From Whitmania pigra (taxonomy: Eukaryota; Annelida; Clitellata; Hirudinida; Haemopidae): DNA of 64,000 bases. Both the position numbers and the translations under genes were made by a program. A model generated the notes under the pieces. The model was given only the letters and a program-made list of their open reading frames with translations. It was not told the DNA's origin and did no database searches. Positions 37,003 through 49,500 of the stretch are shown here, one piece after another. Within the stretch, counting starts at the first letter, position 1. Each line of letters starts with the position of its first letter. The stretch is taken from contig JAJTWR010000159.1 of the NCBI GenBank assembly GCA_021613335.1, forward strand, positions 3,561,001 through 3,625,000, written 5' to 3'.

Positions 37003-39380
37003 TCACTTGAGGTAGTCAATATCACTTTCTATGAACACATATCCATCCTGAAACTGAAGCCTTGACTTGTAAAGGTTAACTTCTTTTGGTATTGGGAGTC
37101 TTTTGCCCAATCTCCCTTGCTTATCTATTTTGGGTATTGCAACAAGCCTTATGATCCATTCCAGAATTACACAGCCCGCTTTGTCAGGTATCCAGCCAAT
37201 TTTACTATCCACAAGGGTTGCATTCATGTTGAAGTTTTTGATTTTCCAATGAAATGTTGGTGTGTTGCTTTCGACCGACAATGTCATATTTAAGTTCAAG
37301 GTGACAGCCACAGAAAATAGATGTGCCAGAGATTTGTCTTGAAGCCTAGTCCTAAAAGAATAAAGCCCGTCCATTTTCGATGATGCCCCATCCTTTGTCA
37401 GTTGAAGTTGTGGATAGATGACATCTTTGTAGTGTATCTCGACGTATGAGTTAGGATAATTGGAGCTGAGCTGAGGAATAAAAAATCCTATACAGAGGAA
37501 CTTTGTACAACTTGTGTTTAACAAATCTGAATAGCTAGCTGGAAGATTATCCTTGGTAATGTCACCCTCTTGCAAGCCGTGTATGTGAGTTATGTACGAG
37601 AGACTGTTGAAGACGTATTTGGACACTTCAAAGCTTATCATCTTAGGGGTGTCTTTGTCTGGCAATGGATTCGGCTGTTGAGAAACAATGGTTTCTGTCT
37701 CTAAACTTAACAAATATACAATTGTTGCATTGATTAATTTTGCATGAAACTTAAACGTCATTCTAAACTTTGGCCTTTGCTATCCAGCCTACTAAAGTTA
37801 GATCGCTTTGATTTGATATATTTTATGAACGTAGCAAACAAAAATAAAACACAGATCAACTTTAAACGCTTAAAAAATTAAATTACTTTGAATGGAGGTT
37901 CTGTAGTGTCTCCTTGGTAAAAGAATTCTCCCTTGTGCCTCAAATGAATGCCACGGGTTTCAATTGTCGGTGCCCCGAGCAAACGTACGTCGAATAAAAT
38001 CTTATGCCCAATAGGAATCTGTGGGTCGTATTGGTTCAATAGTTTAGCAATTTGGCTCATTACTTGACCAGTCAAAATTTCACAGGGCTTGTTAATTTCT
38101 TCCAAAATTTTATCTTTGAACTTGTTCACTATCCAGTTGTGTTTTTCAGCGTGAACTTCCAATTGAAGTTTCTCGAACGATCCAATACACTGCTTAATAT
38201 TAAAAGTGAGCATGCCTCGGTTGTCGGCACCCACAGCGGACTCTATTTCCATGCCCAGCTGCCCTGCAAGGAGCCTAAACGTACCTTGGTCATGAACGTG
38301 AAACAAATTATGAAGTTCATAACTCCACAAACCGCTGATTATTATACTGACGTCTAGCACATTTATGTGCAACGAGTCCTCAGGGACTGGTGACACCTTG
38401 TATTCAAAACTCAAAACTGAGTCGATCTGAAAGTTGAAATGTCTTTTATAGCATAGTTTGATAAATATCAACTGCAAAATAATTAAATTACTTTTCCCCT
38501 TAAAGAATATATCTGAATTACTCCAAATTTTACTAAATGAATATTGGTGTGTCCTTAACTAGCAAAGGCTATTGTCTTCATGGGAGCATTATGTAATATT
38601 AACATTCGGTTATTACGCTGTTAACAATAACGGTACTTAAAACAACTTTCACTTGCGCTGATGGACGCCTAATTTTAAAGCACCTTCAAATTCAACTTTA
38701 TGTACTCATTTAGGTAAAAATTGTCCTAACAAATAATTTTGTCAAAGGTTTCCTTTTTTCAATGTTTATCATGTTTTGGCCGTAATTTTCTGCAGCCTTT
38801 TATTTATTAGTTACAAATATTTTATTTTAAAATAAGTTATAGAAAGTAGGGGACTTGATTGTCTAAGGAATAAGTCTTAAATTTGCAATCAACATTCGGT
38901 TAACTTTTAACGTCATTCAGGAAATCAGGTCGAGGTACTCTAGTGAAGCTGAGATTCACTCGCAGGCATATTAAGGTGTGCCGCTTTTGCGATCGCTAGC
39001 TTCCGAATTTAACGTATTTTATTAAGATTTAAATGTGACAGTTTATATTACAATTTCGAGTTTATCATTAAAACCTGAAGATACCAAGGGCTGGTTAAAA
39101 ATTTTAATAGGACAATCCTTATAGCAAATTGAACTAATAATTCATTAACCTTTATATTCCATGCGACGTATGATAGCATACCAAACGTGGTATCTTGTTC
39201 GCCTTTAATAACCGGAATTTCTAACTTTGGGAGTTCTCGAATTGCAATATTTTTCGTGATATTGACAAGTTTAGAAATCCCTAAAGCCGAAACTGTTACT
39301 TTAATAGCCGGCTCAACATTTTGAGGCAATCCTGGAGATATTGCGATGAACTGAATTAAACAAATCGTAAAGAACCTCAT
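37003..39380 (-). CDS. BPI/LBP/CETP-family lipid-binding protein
   Basis: Three minus-strand exons, 39380-39150, 38426-37887 and 37779-37003, all phase 0, encode 515 aa (human BPI 487). Residues 1-19 (MRFFTICLIQFIAISPG) are a signal peptide, so the product is secreted. Exons 1-2 form the N-terminal barrel: LGMEIESAVGADNRG and Cys157/Cys192 (KQCIG and NKPCEIL) at the spacing of the conserved BPI disulfide. Exon 3 forms the C-terminal barrel (FEVSKYVFNSLSYIT). Family members bind lipopolysaccharide or other lipids, and a role in innate immunity or lipid transfer is the usual inference. The acceptor of exon 3 (GGATAG|CAAAGG) lacks a good pyrimidine tract, so its start is the least certain border. 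The gene is convergent with UBA2. Confidence 0.85.
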
Positions 39381-39815
39381 CTTCCTTGTTTAGGTCCCAA
39401 GCATCTTATGACTTTTGTACAAACGGAGAGTCTAATTTCCGTGTGTTCGGATGAATAGAAATATTAATAATAGAAACTTATAACATTTTATTTTTAAAAT
39501 TTAAAAAAATCGACAAAGTCTGAGAGTCAAAATGGCTATAGATTTTTCGCTTAGCTGGTCTCAACTAACAAAAGGCGTTGCGACCAAACAACAAACTAAG
39601 CAAGCGTATGAATACAGTTCGGCAAATTTTAAACAATGTAAATATTGTGATATGACAGCGTATTAGAAATAATGTGAAAATGGATATTGCTGTGCACTAG
39701 CTGACACGGGCCGGGCTAAAATCTTTACTAGTTTATGTTTACTTTCAAAAATGGCTAAGTTAAAGAAAGGCGGATTACTTCAAAAGAGAGAAGTAACTGC
39801 CGTTAGTACTAATTT

Positions 39816-42152
39816 CTATTCGTAGGACATTTCTCGTACATCGTCATTTATCTTCGACTGGGCGATGTACTTCTTGAACATGCGCACAAATGAAGATAAA
39901 ATGGGTTCATTGCATGATTTGGCAAGACCAGGAAAGGCTTGTCGAAAATGATGAGTGGCTTCTTCCAGGTGGTAATGTGGTATCCTGGTGAAGAGGTGGT
40001 GTACCTGATGAGTTCCAATGCTATGGATGAGATCATGAACCACTCCATAATGCCTGTCAACTGTTGACAATTGTCCTTTCACAAAATGCCATCTGCCAAG
40101 CAATACATAGACAAAATGTATTTATTTTTAGCATTTAATATTTTGATTTATGATAAGTGTTCAGGACTTTATATAGTCACTTGCTTTGGATTATTTATGA
40201 ATGATTACTACCAATGTAAACTATTTGTTTAAAGTTGTTAAATATATTTTTTTTTTCTTATAATTTAAATTATTTCATCTTAAGATTTTTATTTGCAACA
40301 GAATCAACATGCTGAGATAGTTAATCAAAGGATTTTGAAATAGTGACTCAATGTTAATATCTTGAACTTCCAATAAATATTAAAAAGAATCTTTCATTAA
40401 TAGCACAGCCATGATTCTTTTGACATAAATTGTAATGATGATGTTCAGAGTTACTATTCTAATTAGTTCCTAAATAATTTGTAGTATTTTGACAACAAAG
40501 CCAGTTGTACTAAAATGAATTAGTCAAATGCAGGTCAAAATTGATGTTGATTAAAACTTTATTCATATATTCGTTCGTACAATTAAATTCGTCATTGACA
40601 ACGGAAAAAATTTCCTAAATGTTCTCCTTATCAGGTAAATACGAAACCAGTATTTTTGCAAACTGAGAACTTAGCCCCGACAAATTCAAAGCAAATGGTT
40701 TTAGCGTGGCCGACCCAGATAACTAAATGAAGTGTGCATGTTTGCTGGTGCGTGTGTTATTTAAATCCTTAACTAGAATGGGAATGAGACCACGGTACAT
40801 AAGAACGTGGTACATTTAGGGGATATTTCTGATTTCCATTAACTCTTATGATAACATTAGAAATCAATGTGCGGATAAAAATGTCGATAATTTTTCTGGA
40901 ATCCGAGAGATTCTATACAACTTTTTCTGCAATATAATGTTGCTATTGGTAGCAATAACTTCTGAGGAAAATGAGAGGCGTTTTGACAACTTTGTGGTTT
41001 CGCACAAACCGGTTCTTACCTTAATAAAACTCAACTGTTGAAAATTGCTTACACTGCTGATGTTAAAAAACAAACTCGTTGTTATTAAAATTGGAGCTGA
41101 TTTAGTATTTAAAAGCAAGTCTAGCGCTTTAGGAATGATTTAGCGAAATTTGGGTTTAATATAATTATAACCGATTTTATTTCATAGCACAAGTTAAAAT
41201 TTGTACAAATCATTTTCTAACCTTTCATCGCCGTACCATGGAGTGTTGAGTTCAGTATGATGGAGAAAGGTGACTATGACCACATAACTTCCAAAGACGA
41301 ATAAAGGTACCAAATAAAATACGAGTAAATGCAAAAATCCGTATTTTCTATAGTAGAGGACCCACAAAAAAACAAAAACTGCCAGGCAGGCCAATGAGCA
41401 GCAGCAACCAAACACATGACCCCGAAAAGCTTCAGAGAATGGAGTGTAGTGTCTCACCCGACGAGGGAAGTACCCTACGGCAAGATAAATGTACCACCCA
41501 AGACCATAGCCAAAGCCTGGTAAGATCGGCAGTTTAGTTTTCTTGGACTTCTTGGTTGGATAAAAGACCTGTTTTGAAGAATTAAACATGGGTTACATCT
41601 GCTCAGAAGAATGAGAAAATAAAATCAAACCTCGTCTTTGTCCATGTTTCCAGTAAATTTGTGATGGATCTTGTGAGATAACTTCCATTGATAGTAGGGA
41701 ACAAAGAGAAAACTATGACTGATGGTCCCGACCACATCGTTGAGAAGGACGTGTTTTGAAAATGAATTGTGTCCACAATCGTGTCCCATTACGAACAAGC
41801 CCATGAAAAACGTTCCTTGTAACGCCCAGTAAACAAACAAAGCCACAATCTTAGCAGGGAGCCAATCGATATGGGTTAAGAAATAGGATAGGGTGGACCA
41901 CGCAACGGCAATCTGCACCACGTCCTTTAAAGCGTAGTACATCGACCTTGTCACAGTCGGCTCAAAGCAATGTTTCGGAATGACCTTTTTAATTTCAACA
42001 GCCGTGGGTAAGTCCTTTGGCAGGGATTTGTCCAGATTCAGTCCGAAGACGTTTATGTTTTTGTTCGAATACATCAGTGCAGCTTTTACGAGGGAGCATA
42101 GAAATGAATTGAGCCATGATAAAGTGCTAAAGGCCTCTCCTATTGCAAACAT
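39816..42152 (-). CDS. Methyl-end (delta-12/omega-3 type) fatty acid desaturase
   Basis: The exons are 42152-41631, 41568-41222 and 40092-39816 on the minus strand; phases (0, then 2) close to 381 aa. All three di-iron histidine boxes are present: HDCGH (124-128), HKIHH (160-164) and HQVHH (318-322). Hydrophobic segments near 80-120 and 225-280 fit a four-pass endoplasmic-reticulum enzyme. Motifs FVPYYQWKLSHKIHHK, GNMDKDE and STVDRHYG are typical of methyl-end desaturases, which insert double bonds between an existing one and the methyl end to make linoleic acid or omega-3 products. There is no fused cytochrome b5 domain, as usual for this class. Most vertebrates and insects lack it; some cnidarians, molluscs, annelids and crustaceans have it. 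Regiospecificity cannot be read from sequence. Upstream TTTTTGCATAG suggests a 5' UTR exon. Confidence 0.93.
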
Positions 42153-43135
42153 GCTTGAGACGTTTCAACGGCTATGCAAAAAGTGGACTTTTAAATAAAA
42201 GTAAATTTATGAAACAATTACATAATTAAAGAATTTATTTAAAAATGTATTATTACAAGATCTCATTCATTATACATTTAATAAATAAGCAATTGATCAG
42301 ACCTTCGGCTAGTAAAGTTTTCTTCCTGCAAAGTCTATATTATTACGTCAAAGAAGATTAAGTCTAACAACATTGTGTCTCCATTCCGTTTTCTAAGCAA
42401 AATTCAACGAGAACAAAATCTGTAACGATGAAATATTCCAAGTTTCATTGAAAGCCATAAAATCTCAGACCATCAAAAAACCTAAAGCACAAAGTTGCAT
42501 GAAGCAATATCATGGACAGTTATGACATTTTTACGCGTAAATTAAGAATTCACGCAGGTCTAAACTGGAGGGATGGTCGAGAATATTTCCTGGAAAATGT
42601 GGTTCCTGGTAAGAAAAAATAACTAATTCTTGAATTCTAAGTACATGAGACTACAGGAACCACCTCATTTAGGGGCGGGGGAAACTAGTTTCAACGCTCT
42701 TACGTCATATCAGAAGAGTCCAGATACCAAATCTCGATTTTAATCATACGGAATCTTCATCACTTGTTAGGCTAACTATTCCAACAGACTTCATAAATCA
42801 CTAGACTAGGCAGTCCAGCGAAATGTAATTCACAATCGACAATGTAAGTCAAATTTGTTATTATTTCACAAATTTTTTTAAATTTTAAAATTAAAAAATA
42901 TATGTTTTTATTTTAGTAAAGGTTTTGAAGGTTTTGCAAGGAAAAACAAGCTATATCATGATTTTAACATACGTTCAGAAATAGTATATAAATACATAAT
43001 TATCGATCAGCTGCCGAGGTAACTTGAATTTCAGTTAACAAGTAAATCTGCAAAATATCATGAAATACTAGCATCGATTCATGACCCGGAGCATGAATAT
43101 TTGAAAAAATAAATTTCAAACTAAATACTACAAAC
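42153..43135. other. Upstream region of the desaturase, no coding gene seen
   Basis: The minus strand has an acceptor-like TTTTTGCATAG just before the desaturase ATG, consistent with a spliced 5' leader. The remainder is AT-rich with no supported feature. Confidence 0.4.
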
Positions 43136-43247
43136 CTCGTGAGTTCTTGTGGATTGCCGGAGCTCTTTTGTCGGTGAAAACAATTTTCTTCTCCATCTCC
43201 TCCATGTACAACAAATGCTCGGGAATGAACTGGGCGGAAATTATCAT
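43136..43247 (-). other. Possible first exon or upstream ORF on the minus strand
   Basis: An ATG at 43247 opens 37 codons (MIISAQFIPEHLLYMEEMEK and more) ending at a donor CGAG|GTTTGT in phase 1. The composition looks protein-like, but no continuing exon is convincing: the nearest acceptor, near 43050, leads to a stop after a few codons. It may be the 5' leader of the desaturase with an upstream ORF, or chance. Confidence 0.2.
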
Positions 43248-43419
43248 AAAATATGCTACGATGTGTGGTCATTGGTTGTGTATCGATTTTTGATCCAAGA
43301 CGTGAGGATGCTTTCAAGGAAAATCGTCTGTGCATATTACTTCAATTTTTTTCTGCTGGACAACGTTTATTTAGTGATTAAAAATAGTAAATCGGTGAAG
43401 TCATATTGGCGCTGAGGCA

Positions 43420-46400
43420 GGAATTATTAGTTTTAGGAAATATTATGAATTTAATTTACATTCGAATGAGGGATGAATGATATTTTAATGTTTATTTTGA
43501 GATCACCAGGGTCGGTTCCCTCCTAATTTAATGAACTGAATGTCGAAAAAATACGCGAATAAAAAGTTGAGACTTTAAAAGAGTCTTCACTCTAGAAAAT
43601 ATAATCTATTTAATTCTACTTAAAAAGAAAATACTTTAAAGTTAGACATAAACCCTGCTAGATTCAAATTTTTACGCCTATTACCGGCTAATGGTGACAA
43701 CAATTCAAGTAAGCTTACCAACAAGTTGCAAGTTTATAATATTTAAAAAAACATGCAAGAATTTTCACAGCACCCTCTAGGATTGGTAATTATGCATGCA
43801 TTAACCCATGAGAAATGCATAATTATCCTGCAAGGAGCGTAGGCACGTTTCTAATTGGACGGAAACGCTGGAGAGATATGTTGTATATTCGAAACTCGAG
43901 GGAAATTGCGACTCAAATTAAATGCTTGATGTGATCTTCTCTCCATGATCTCGTAATGTCTCTTCTGCAATCGAGCAAGACACGGGGAACGAATTTATGA
44001 GACAGAAAATAAATTATTAAATATTTATTGAGTCATGACTCACGTCGAACAAAAGCACATCGAACGAGACGATTCGACGGTATTTAATGACTTGGGCAAA
44101 CATTAATTTTTTTTCGGAAATAGATGATAATATTTTATTAAACAATAAAAATTGCATTGTTGCTGTTATTACGATTCAAACGATTTCCGGAAGTGAAAGA
44201 ATTTGCCGCACTGGATGAAAGTGATTTATAATTAATAAAAATAGTAAATTGTTAGCGGGGCGTTTACAGCAAACGAGAAGAAGCACTTCAATGTTGTCAT
44301 TCTTCTGACGAGCATTATTGATTTTTTATGAACGTTGCAACGTATCGATCCACTTTCAAGGACGATGACAAATTGGACGGGAAAGGTCACCGAGGATCCT
44401 CCGTGAATCAGACGAGGAGAACGAGGTGGTTGACTCACATCAGCCTCATCCATGCGGCCTTGAAACTCGCCATGGTTGATCATTATCATCATCATCTTCG
44501 TGTAGTTGTTGTCGAAGCTAGGGGAAGATATTAAGGCGAAAACATAAGAATAAAGATAAAATTTAATTTCAATTTTAATTTAAAGTTAGGAAGACACAAC
44601 ATTCACACTGAATTTTGAATGGCTCTAGCTTTAGGCATGATGCGGGTGACAAAAGTGGAATTAAATCCTGTGAAATGGGCAGACTGCGTCCACGAGGACA
44701 GTCGTTAATAATTCAGTTTGTTTAATTTCTTTATTCCAAATTAAACATCAAAGATTCAAGTTTGTCCCAGGTCGACTTCTAAGCAAATGTCGTGTAATTT
44801 AATGCTCCCTCGTCTGTGGCCTATGCATGCACGTGATGTAATGGAGCATGCAACTTCCGATAATGAATGAAAAGCTGTTTTGAGGATTAACATTACTAAG
44901 CTTATAAGCCTAACAAAACCTAACTCAAATCACAGAACGAACTGCACATTCCGATATAGACATTTCATCCTCACATAGCCTGATTTCTGAATCTTTTTAA
45001 AATCCTAACAACCTTGACTGTCGCTATCACGTCCTTCCTGACATTTTTAAGTTTGTTATCTCCTTCGATGTTGTCCTACAGAAAATGCTCAAGTGGAAGC
45101 TTTTTATGGCACCTACAAACTAGCAAAATTGTTTGATCTTAACGCCCTATATCACCGCACCGTGGATTCATAATGGGCTATTTATTTGCTCTTCAAGCAA
45201 TATAACTCAAGACAATAATAAACTCTCCAGACGCATAATCTAGTCATTTTAAATCCAATACTTGCCTCCTTTTATGTAGAAAGAATAAGCTCTTTAATTT
45301 GAATCTGTAAAAAAGCTCTTACAGATCTGTGAAGAAATAACCTGTGAAAGCTTTTAGTCAGATCTTGTTTTATGAGTTGATTTTAAGATTGGCAAGCAAC
45401 AGATCGGTGAAATTTCCAATAATTCAATCATTTGCATTAAAGGAAACTTAACTTCCCTGAGTCATTTACGAGGAAATTGTTTTCCATTTATCTATCACGC
45501 GTCATTGCACATCTTCATGGGTGGATGATTCAAATCGAAAAATCTACAGCTCGTCGACTAGATTAAGAATCAAACGAGAGCTCGTGGAGTTTGAAATTGT
45601 ACTGCATGGATTAAGGAAATATGATAATTCCATACTTTTGCACCAAATCACAATCAGATAAGCATGCTCGACTTTTTTCATAAAAAAGCGATACTTTCTC
45701 TAACGAGCTGAAAAAATCAGGAACGAAATTCCAAAATGTAGGACGACAGTTGGGTGACAAACTAGTTAATTAGATTCAAATTTGACTGGAAGCTGAGAGA
45801 TTCACGTGAAATTATGTTCAGACACGTCGACAATAAATTCCAATCCACCGTGTTAAGAAGATGTTGAACTGGCAGAATTCTTAAATCGAGGCTAACAAAC
45901 TCTAATGACATTCGATACACCGCAGGCGTTAAAAATGGCGGGTATAATCACTAACTGATGTGTTGAACACGTAATGCCTTTAAATTGGTCTTTCATAAAT
46001 ATTTCTAAGCTTTAGTAAGTTTCTCATTTTTTATGCAAAACTAAAAATTTATTTGTGAATGTTTAAAAGTTACTTTGCAATGGACAGACACATTAAGCGA
46101 TTGAATTAAACTCTTTTTATTTTGGATCTAGAATGATTCATGCAGGGTAATAGACTATTTGCCTGAGGCAAAACTGTATTCTGGAGACACGAAATTTTGT
46201 CAAAGCTTTCGAGACTAACGAAGGAAAAATTATTTCTTGCAAAACTTTGATAGGCAAGCGATGAGTAAATTTCAAAATTTTATTTTACGTTAAAAGTAAA
46301 TATAATTTAAAAAAAGCTTACTTAAAAAAATTTATTTAATAAATAACTTATAAGTCTATTTAAATATGCGATCAGAATAGAATTTAATTACGACGTTTCT

Positions 46401-46495
46401 TAAATACTAATTTATGCCGAGAACCCTAAAAATAAATGCCGACCAATGAAAGTAGGCTCATGAATAATTAAGTAGGAGGCCTCTTGAAATAGCGC
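43420..46495. other. Three kilobases of intergenic DNA
   Basis: No exon series, RNA gene or recognisable transposon found on either strand; only short frames without family resemblance. Probable 5' regulatory territory of the Fasciclin-2-like gene. Confidence 0.45.
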
Positions 46496-46500
46496 TCAGT
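46496..46500 (+). promoter_or_regulatory. Initiator-like TCAGT upstream of the Fas2-like gene
   Basis: TCAGT matches the arthropod initiator consensus and lies 64 bases before the ATG at 46564. An AGTCG at 46516-46520 resembles a downstream promoter element but is too close. A five-base match is weak evidence. Confidence 0.2.
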
Positions 46501-46563
46501 CAATACAGTGCGAACAGTCGTTGTTTTGGCTGTTAGTTTAGTGGCCGCTTTTGACTGAAAAAG

Positions 46564-49500
46564 ATGAAGTCGTCTCTTATCTTAGTTCTCTTGCTGGTCG
46601 AAATCTACGCAGGTGAGTGCCGACATTTCAGCTACAATTTGTCATCCAGTTAATCCAGCTTTTTTGAGTCTAAAATGACCAGGTTTCGTTTTTTAGGAGA
46701 TTTTCACGTGCCTCCGCTGCACATTTTTGTACCTATGACTGTCGCTTGTACGCTGAGACGCACATGAAATGTGTTTACAGCCAAATATTTCTAGAATGTC
46801 TGAAATGTTGTTTGTTGGTCAATTAAATCGCTTGTAGTGAATTGCGGGAGAACGCAGTTGTGTTCGGTTGAGGTGAGGTTTTTGTGAATTTTTTTTGATC
46901 ATCCGGAAGAGAAATGTCCTCGGGTCGACATTTTCAATATGAGGTGGAGGACTAAAGATTGTTTGTATCTCGATGCGGGATCTAACTTTGCGCTAGACTG
47001 TGGCCATGTTTCATTATTAGTTAAAAATGCCGCTAAATCGTCTGAGGTGAATGATATCTTGGTCCGTTTAGCAGCAGAGTCAATAAACTACGCGCTTGTT
47101 TCACCTGATTCACCTCACTGAAGCCTACGCGAAAGTTAATATCAGAAAACAAACTCTGTAAGCCTAAAGAATAGAATTACTATTCTGTGGTGATGCGGTG
47201 GTCCCAGTTAATCATCATGCAAATATCCTTCTTATTCACGGAGTGTGCATGGTTGGAAGGAAATGTGCGCGCAATTTAATGAGGTTTCTGGAAGTTCACA
47301 GTGATTAAGAACAACCACACAGGCTTTGCTGAGGAAATGGCATATTTTATCGACAACATAGTCGTAAATTGCATTTTGATTAAGAAGATGGCGATGCCAA
47401 AGCTATCGTCACATAACTGGTAGATTTTAAAATCATTTAAACATTTTTGAGTCATAAATTATTTAAAGGCTGTTTTAATCATGTTTAGATTTTTGTCTGT
47501 AGAATAACGAGTAATTATATCAATAATAAGTCTCGAATAATGAGCGAGCGGAAGTGCTTGCAAATGAGGCTGGAATATTCCTGGAATCCACAGACGATCT
47601 GCTGTGGAGAGTATTGATATTTTCCTGTCTGCAAGCTGTGGTACGACTGCTCAGATCTGCTGCTGCTAGGGGTACGTGGCTCGAAGTGTCCTTGGTGTCA
47701 ATGAATTGACGTCATCATCGTCGTCGTCATCGTCAAAGTTATTGCTTAAAGTTAATTAGGATCTTACTCCTAACGACGATAAAATATTGACAAAGGACAT
47801 TCGATTATTCTGTAAAAGAATCGAAACTCGTTTTTTCTGTTTAAAAATAATCCAGAAATTGAAAAATTGAATTTTTGGATTCGTATTGTTGGGCGTTACC
47901 TGTCAATGGTCCACTGCTATGAGTCATGCTTCCCCTGGGAATTATCCCGTCCCTTCGCACTTCAAGCTAAATGGATTTTCTTTGGACTTAGATTTTTGCT
48001 TTCACTTCTGTTTCTTGTATTTAATCACTGACTGATTTAATCGCATGAATGTGAAGTAACAGTTATTTTGTGCAATGCATGAATGTGAAGTAACAGTTAT
48101 TTTGTGCAATGCATGAATGTGAAGTAACAGTTATTTTGTGCAATGCATGAATGTGAAGTAACAGTTATTTTGTGCAATGCATGAAATCTTCTCGGACAAA
48201 AAAGATGCGTTATTCTCGTAATGTGAGCCTTGCTCGAGTGTGAAAGGTCGTTAAGTTGATTTATTTCAATCCGTTGAGCAGACATCATCACGCTCGCTAA
48301 CATCAGTTCTCATCATCGTCGTGTCGTAATCATCATCATCATTATCATCATCCTAACTTCGTCCTTGTAACTCTTCTGACCTCGTCTGCTGTTTTTTGTT
48401 TTTCCAGATTTCGATCTCAACATTTTGCCGTCTGGTAGCTCTCACAGCAGGAGTTTGAATACTTCTGTACTCTTCTCGTGTGAGGTGGATAAAACAGATG
48501 ATGCTGACAGCGTCATCATCAAGTGGGTGGGTCCCGACAACTCTGATATCACGGAGAGACCCATCAAGTGAGTCTTAAATATCACTTTCATCACACTTCA
48601 TTCATTTCCCTACGATTGGCTCGTGAAATAAGTAAATAAATCGTTTGTAAAATAAATAGATAATAAATAAGTAAGTGGCGTAATTTGTAATTAAGTAATT
48701 TGTTAACAATTAACTTTCTTGTAAATTATCTGCTGGATAATCCTTTGAAGACGAGTTTACGTTTATCTCACGTAACGAGATCGGATTGGACGAGCAGACG
48801 TGCGATCTTGGCGCGTTTCCAAAGATTGTTCATCCTGATAGTAGTCTTCAACTTGGTAAACGTTTTTCACGAGTTTCTTGTTCAAATTCTTTTCCAAAAG
48901 TGTTCATCTCTAGAGCATTTGTTCCACGTGGAACCTGCCGGGAGTCTGGAATCACTTTGAACTTCTGGAATGTTGGGTGATATTTCTAACTGATCTTCGT
49001 GTACGAGTTTCAGTCGTTGGAAGGTTCACAACGTTGAGCATTGTTGCAAACGAGTTGTGGAGTTTGTTTTGTTTGTTAGAGCGAGACAACGAGTGTCTGT
49101 TTCACAACGTATTCAGGTTACGAACGTGTGAGACTGGAACACATCCTTAAGCATCGCAGGCTCGAACGCGTTTGGTACGAAAGACTACTGTTCGGTGCAT
49201 TGGACTTTTGTTATTTTTGTTACTCTCTGTTTACATAATCTGTAAGTTTACTATCAAACGCCTGTTGTAATCATTAATTTCTAGAATATTCATAAGTATA
49301 ATAATCAATAATGATCGTTGTCACGATGAGATGAGTAAACAACATGATGATTCATGTTCTATAATCTACGAAGAATAATGTCATAAAAGAAATACACTTT
49401 CACTTGCAGTTCTGTCCTGAATGAAAGAAAGTACGTCGAAAACGACAATGGTCACGTGAAAAAGCTTTACATAAAGCACATCGAATTGGGGGATGCAGGT

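Noticed and set aside
43000..43335. 111-codon minus-strand ORF as a gene
   Set aside because: The frame reads across an evident splice donor and acceptor and resembles no family; the other frame is more protein-like.
44328..44534. 68-codon plus-strand ORF with a His-rich end
   Set aside because: The His run comes from a CAT microsatellite; no splice signals or homology pattern.
48045..48180. CRISPR-like repeat array
   Set aside because: Repeats are directly adjacent with no spacers, in a eukaryotic intron; it is a minisatellite.
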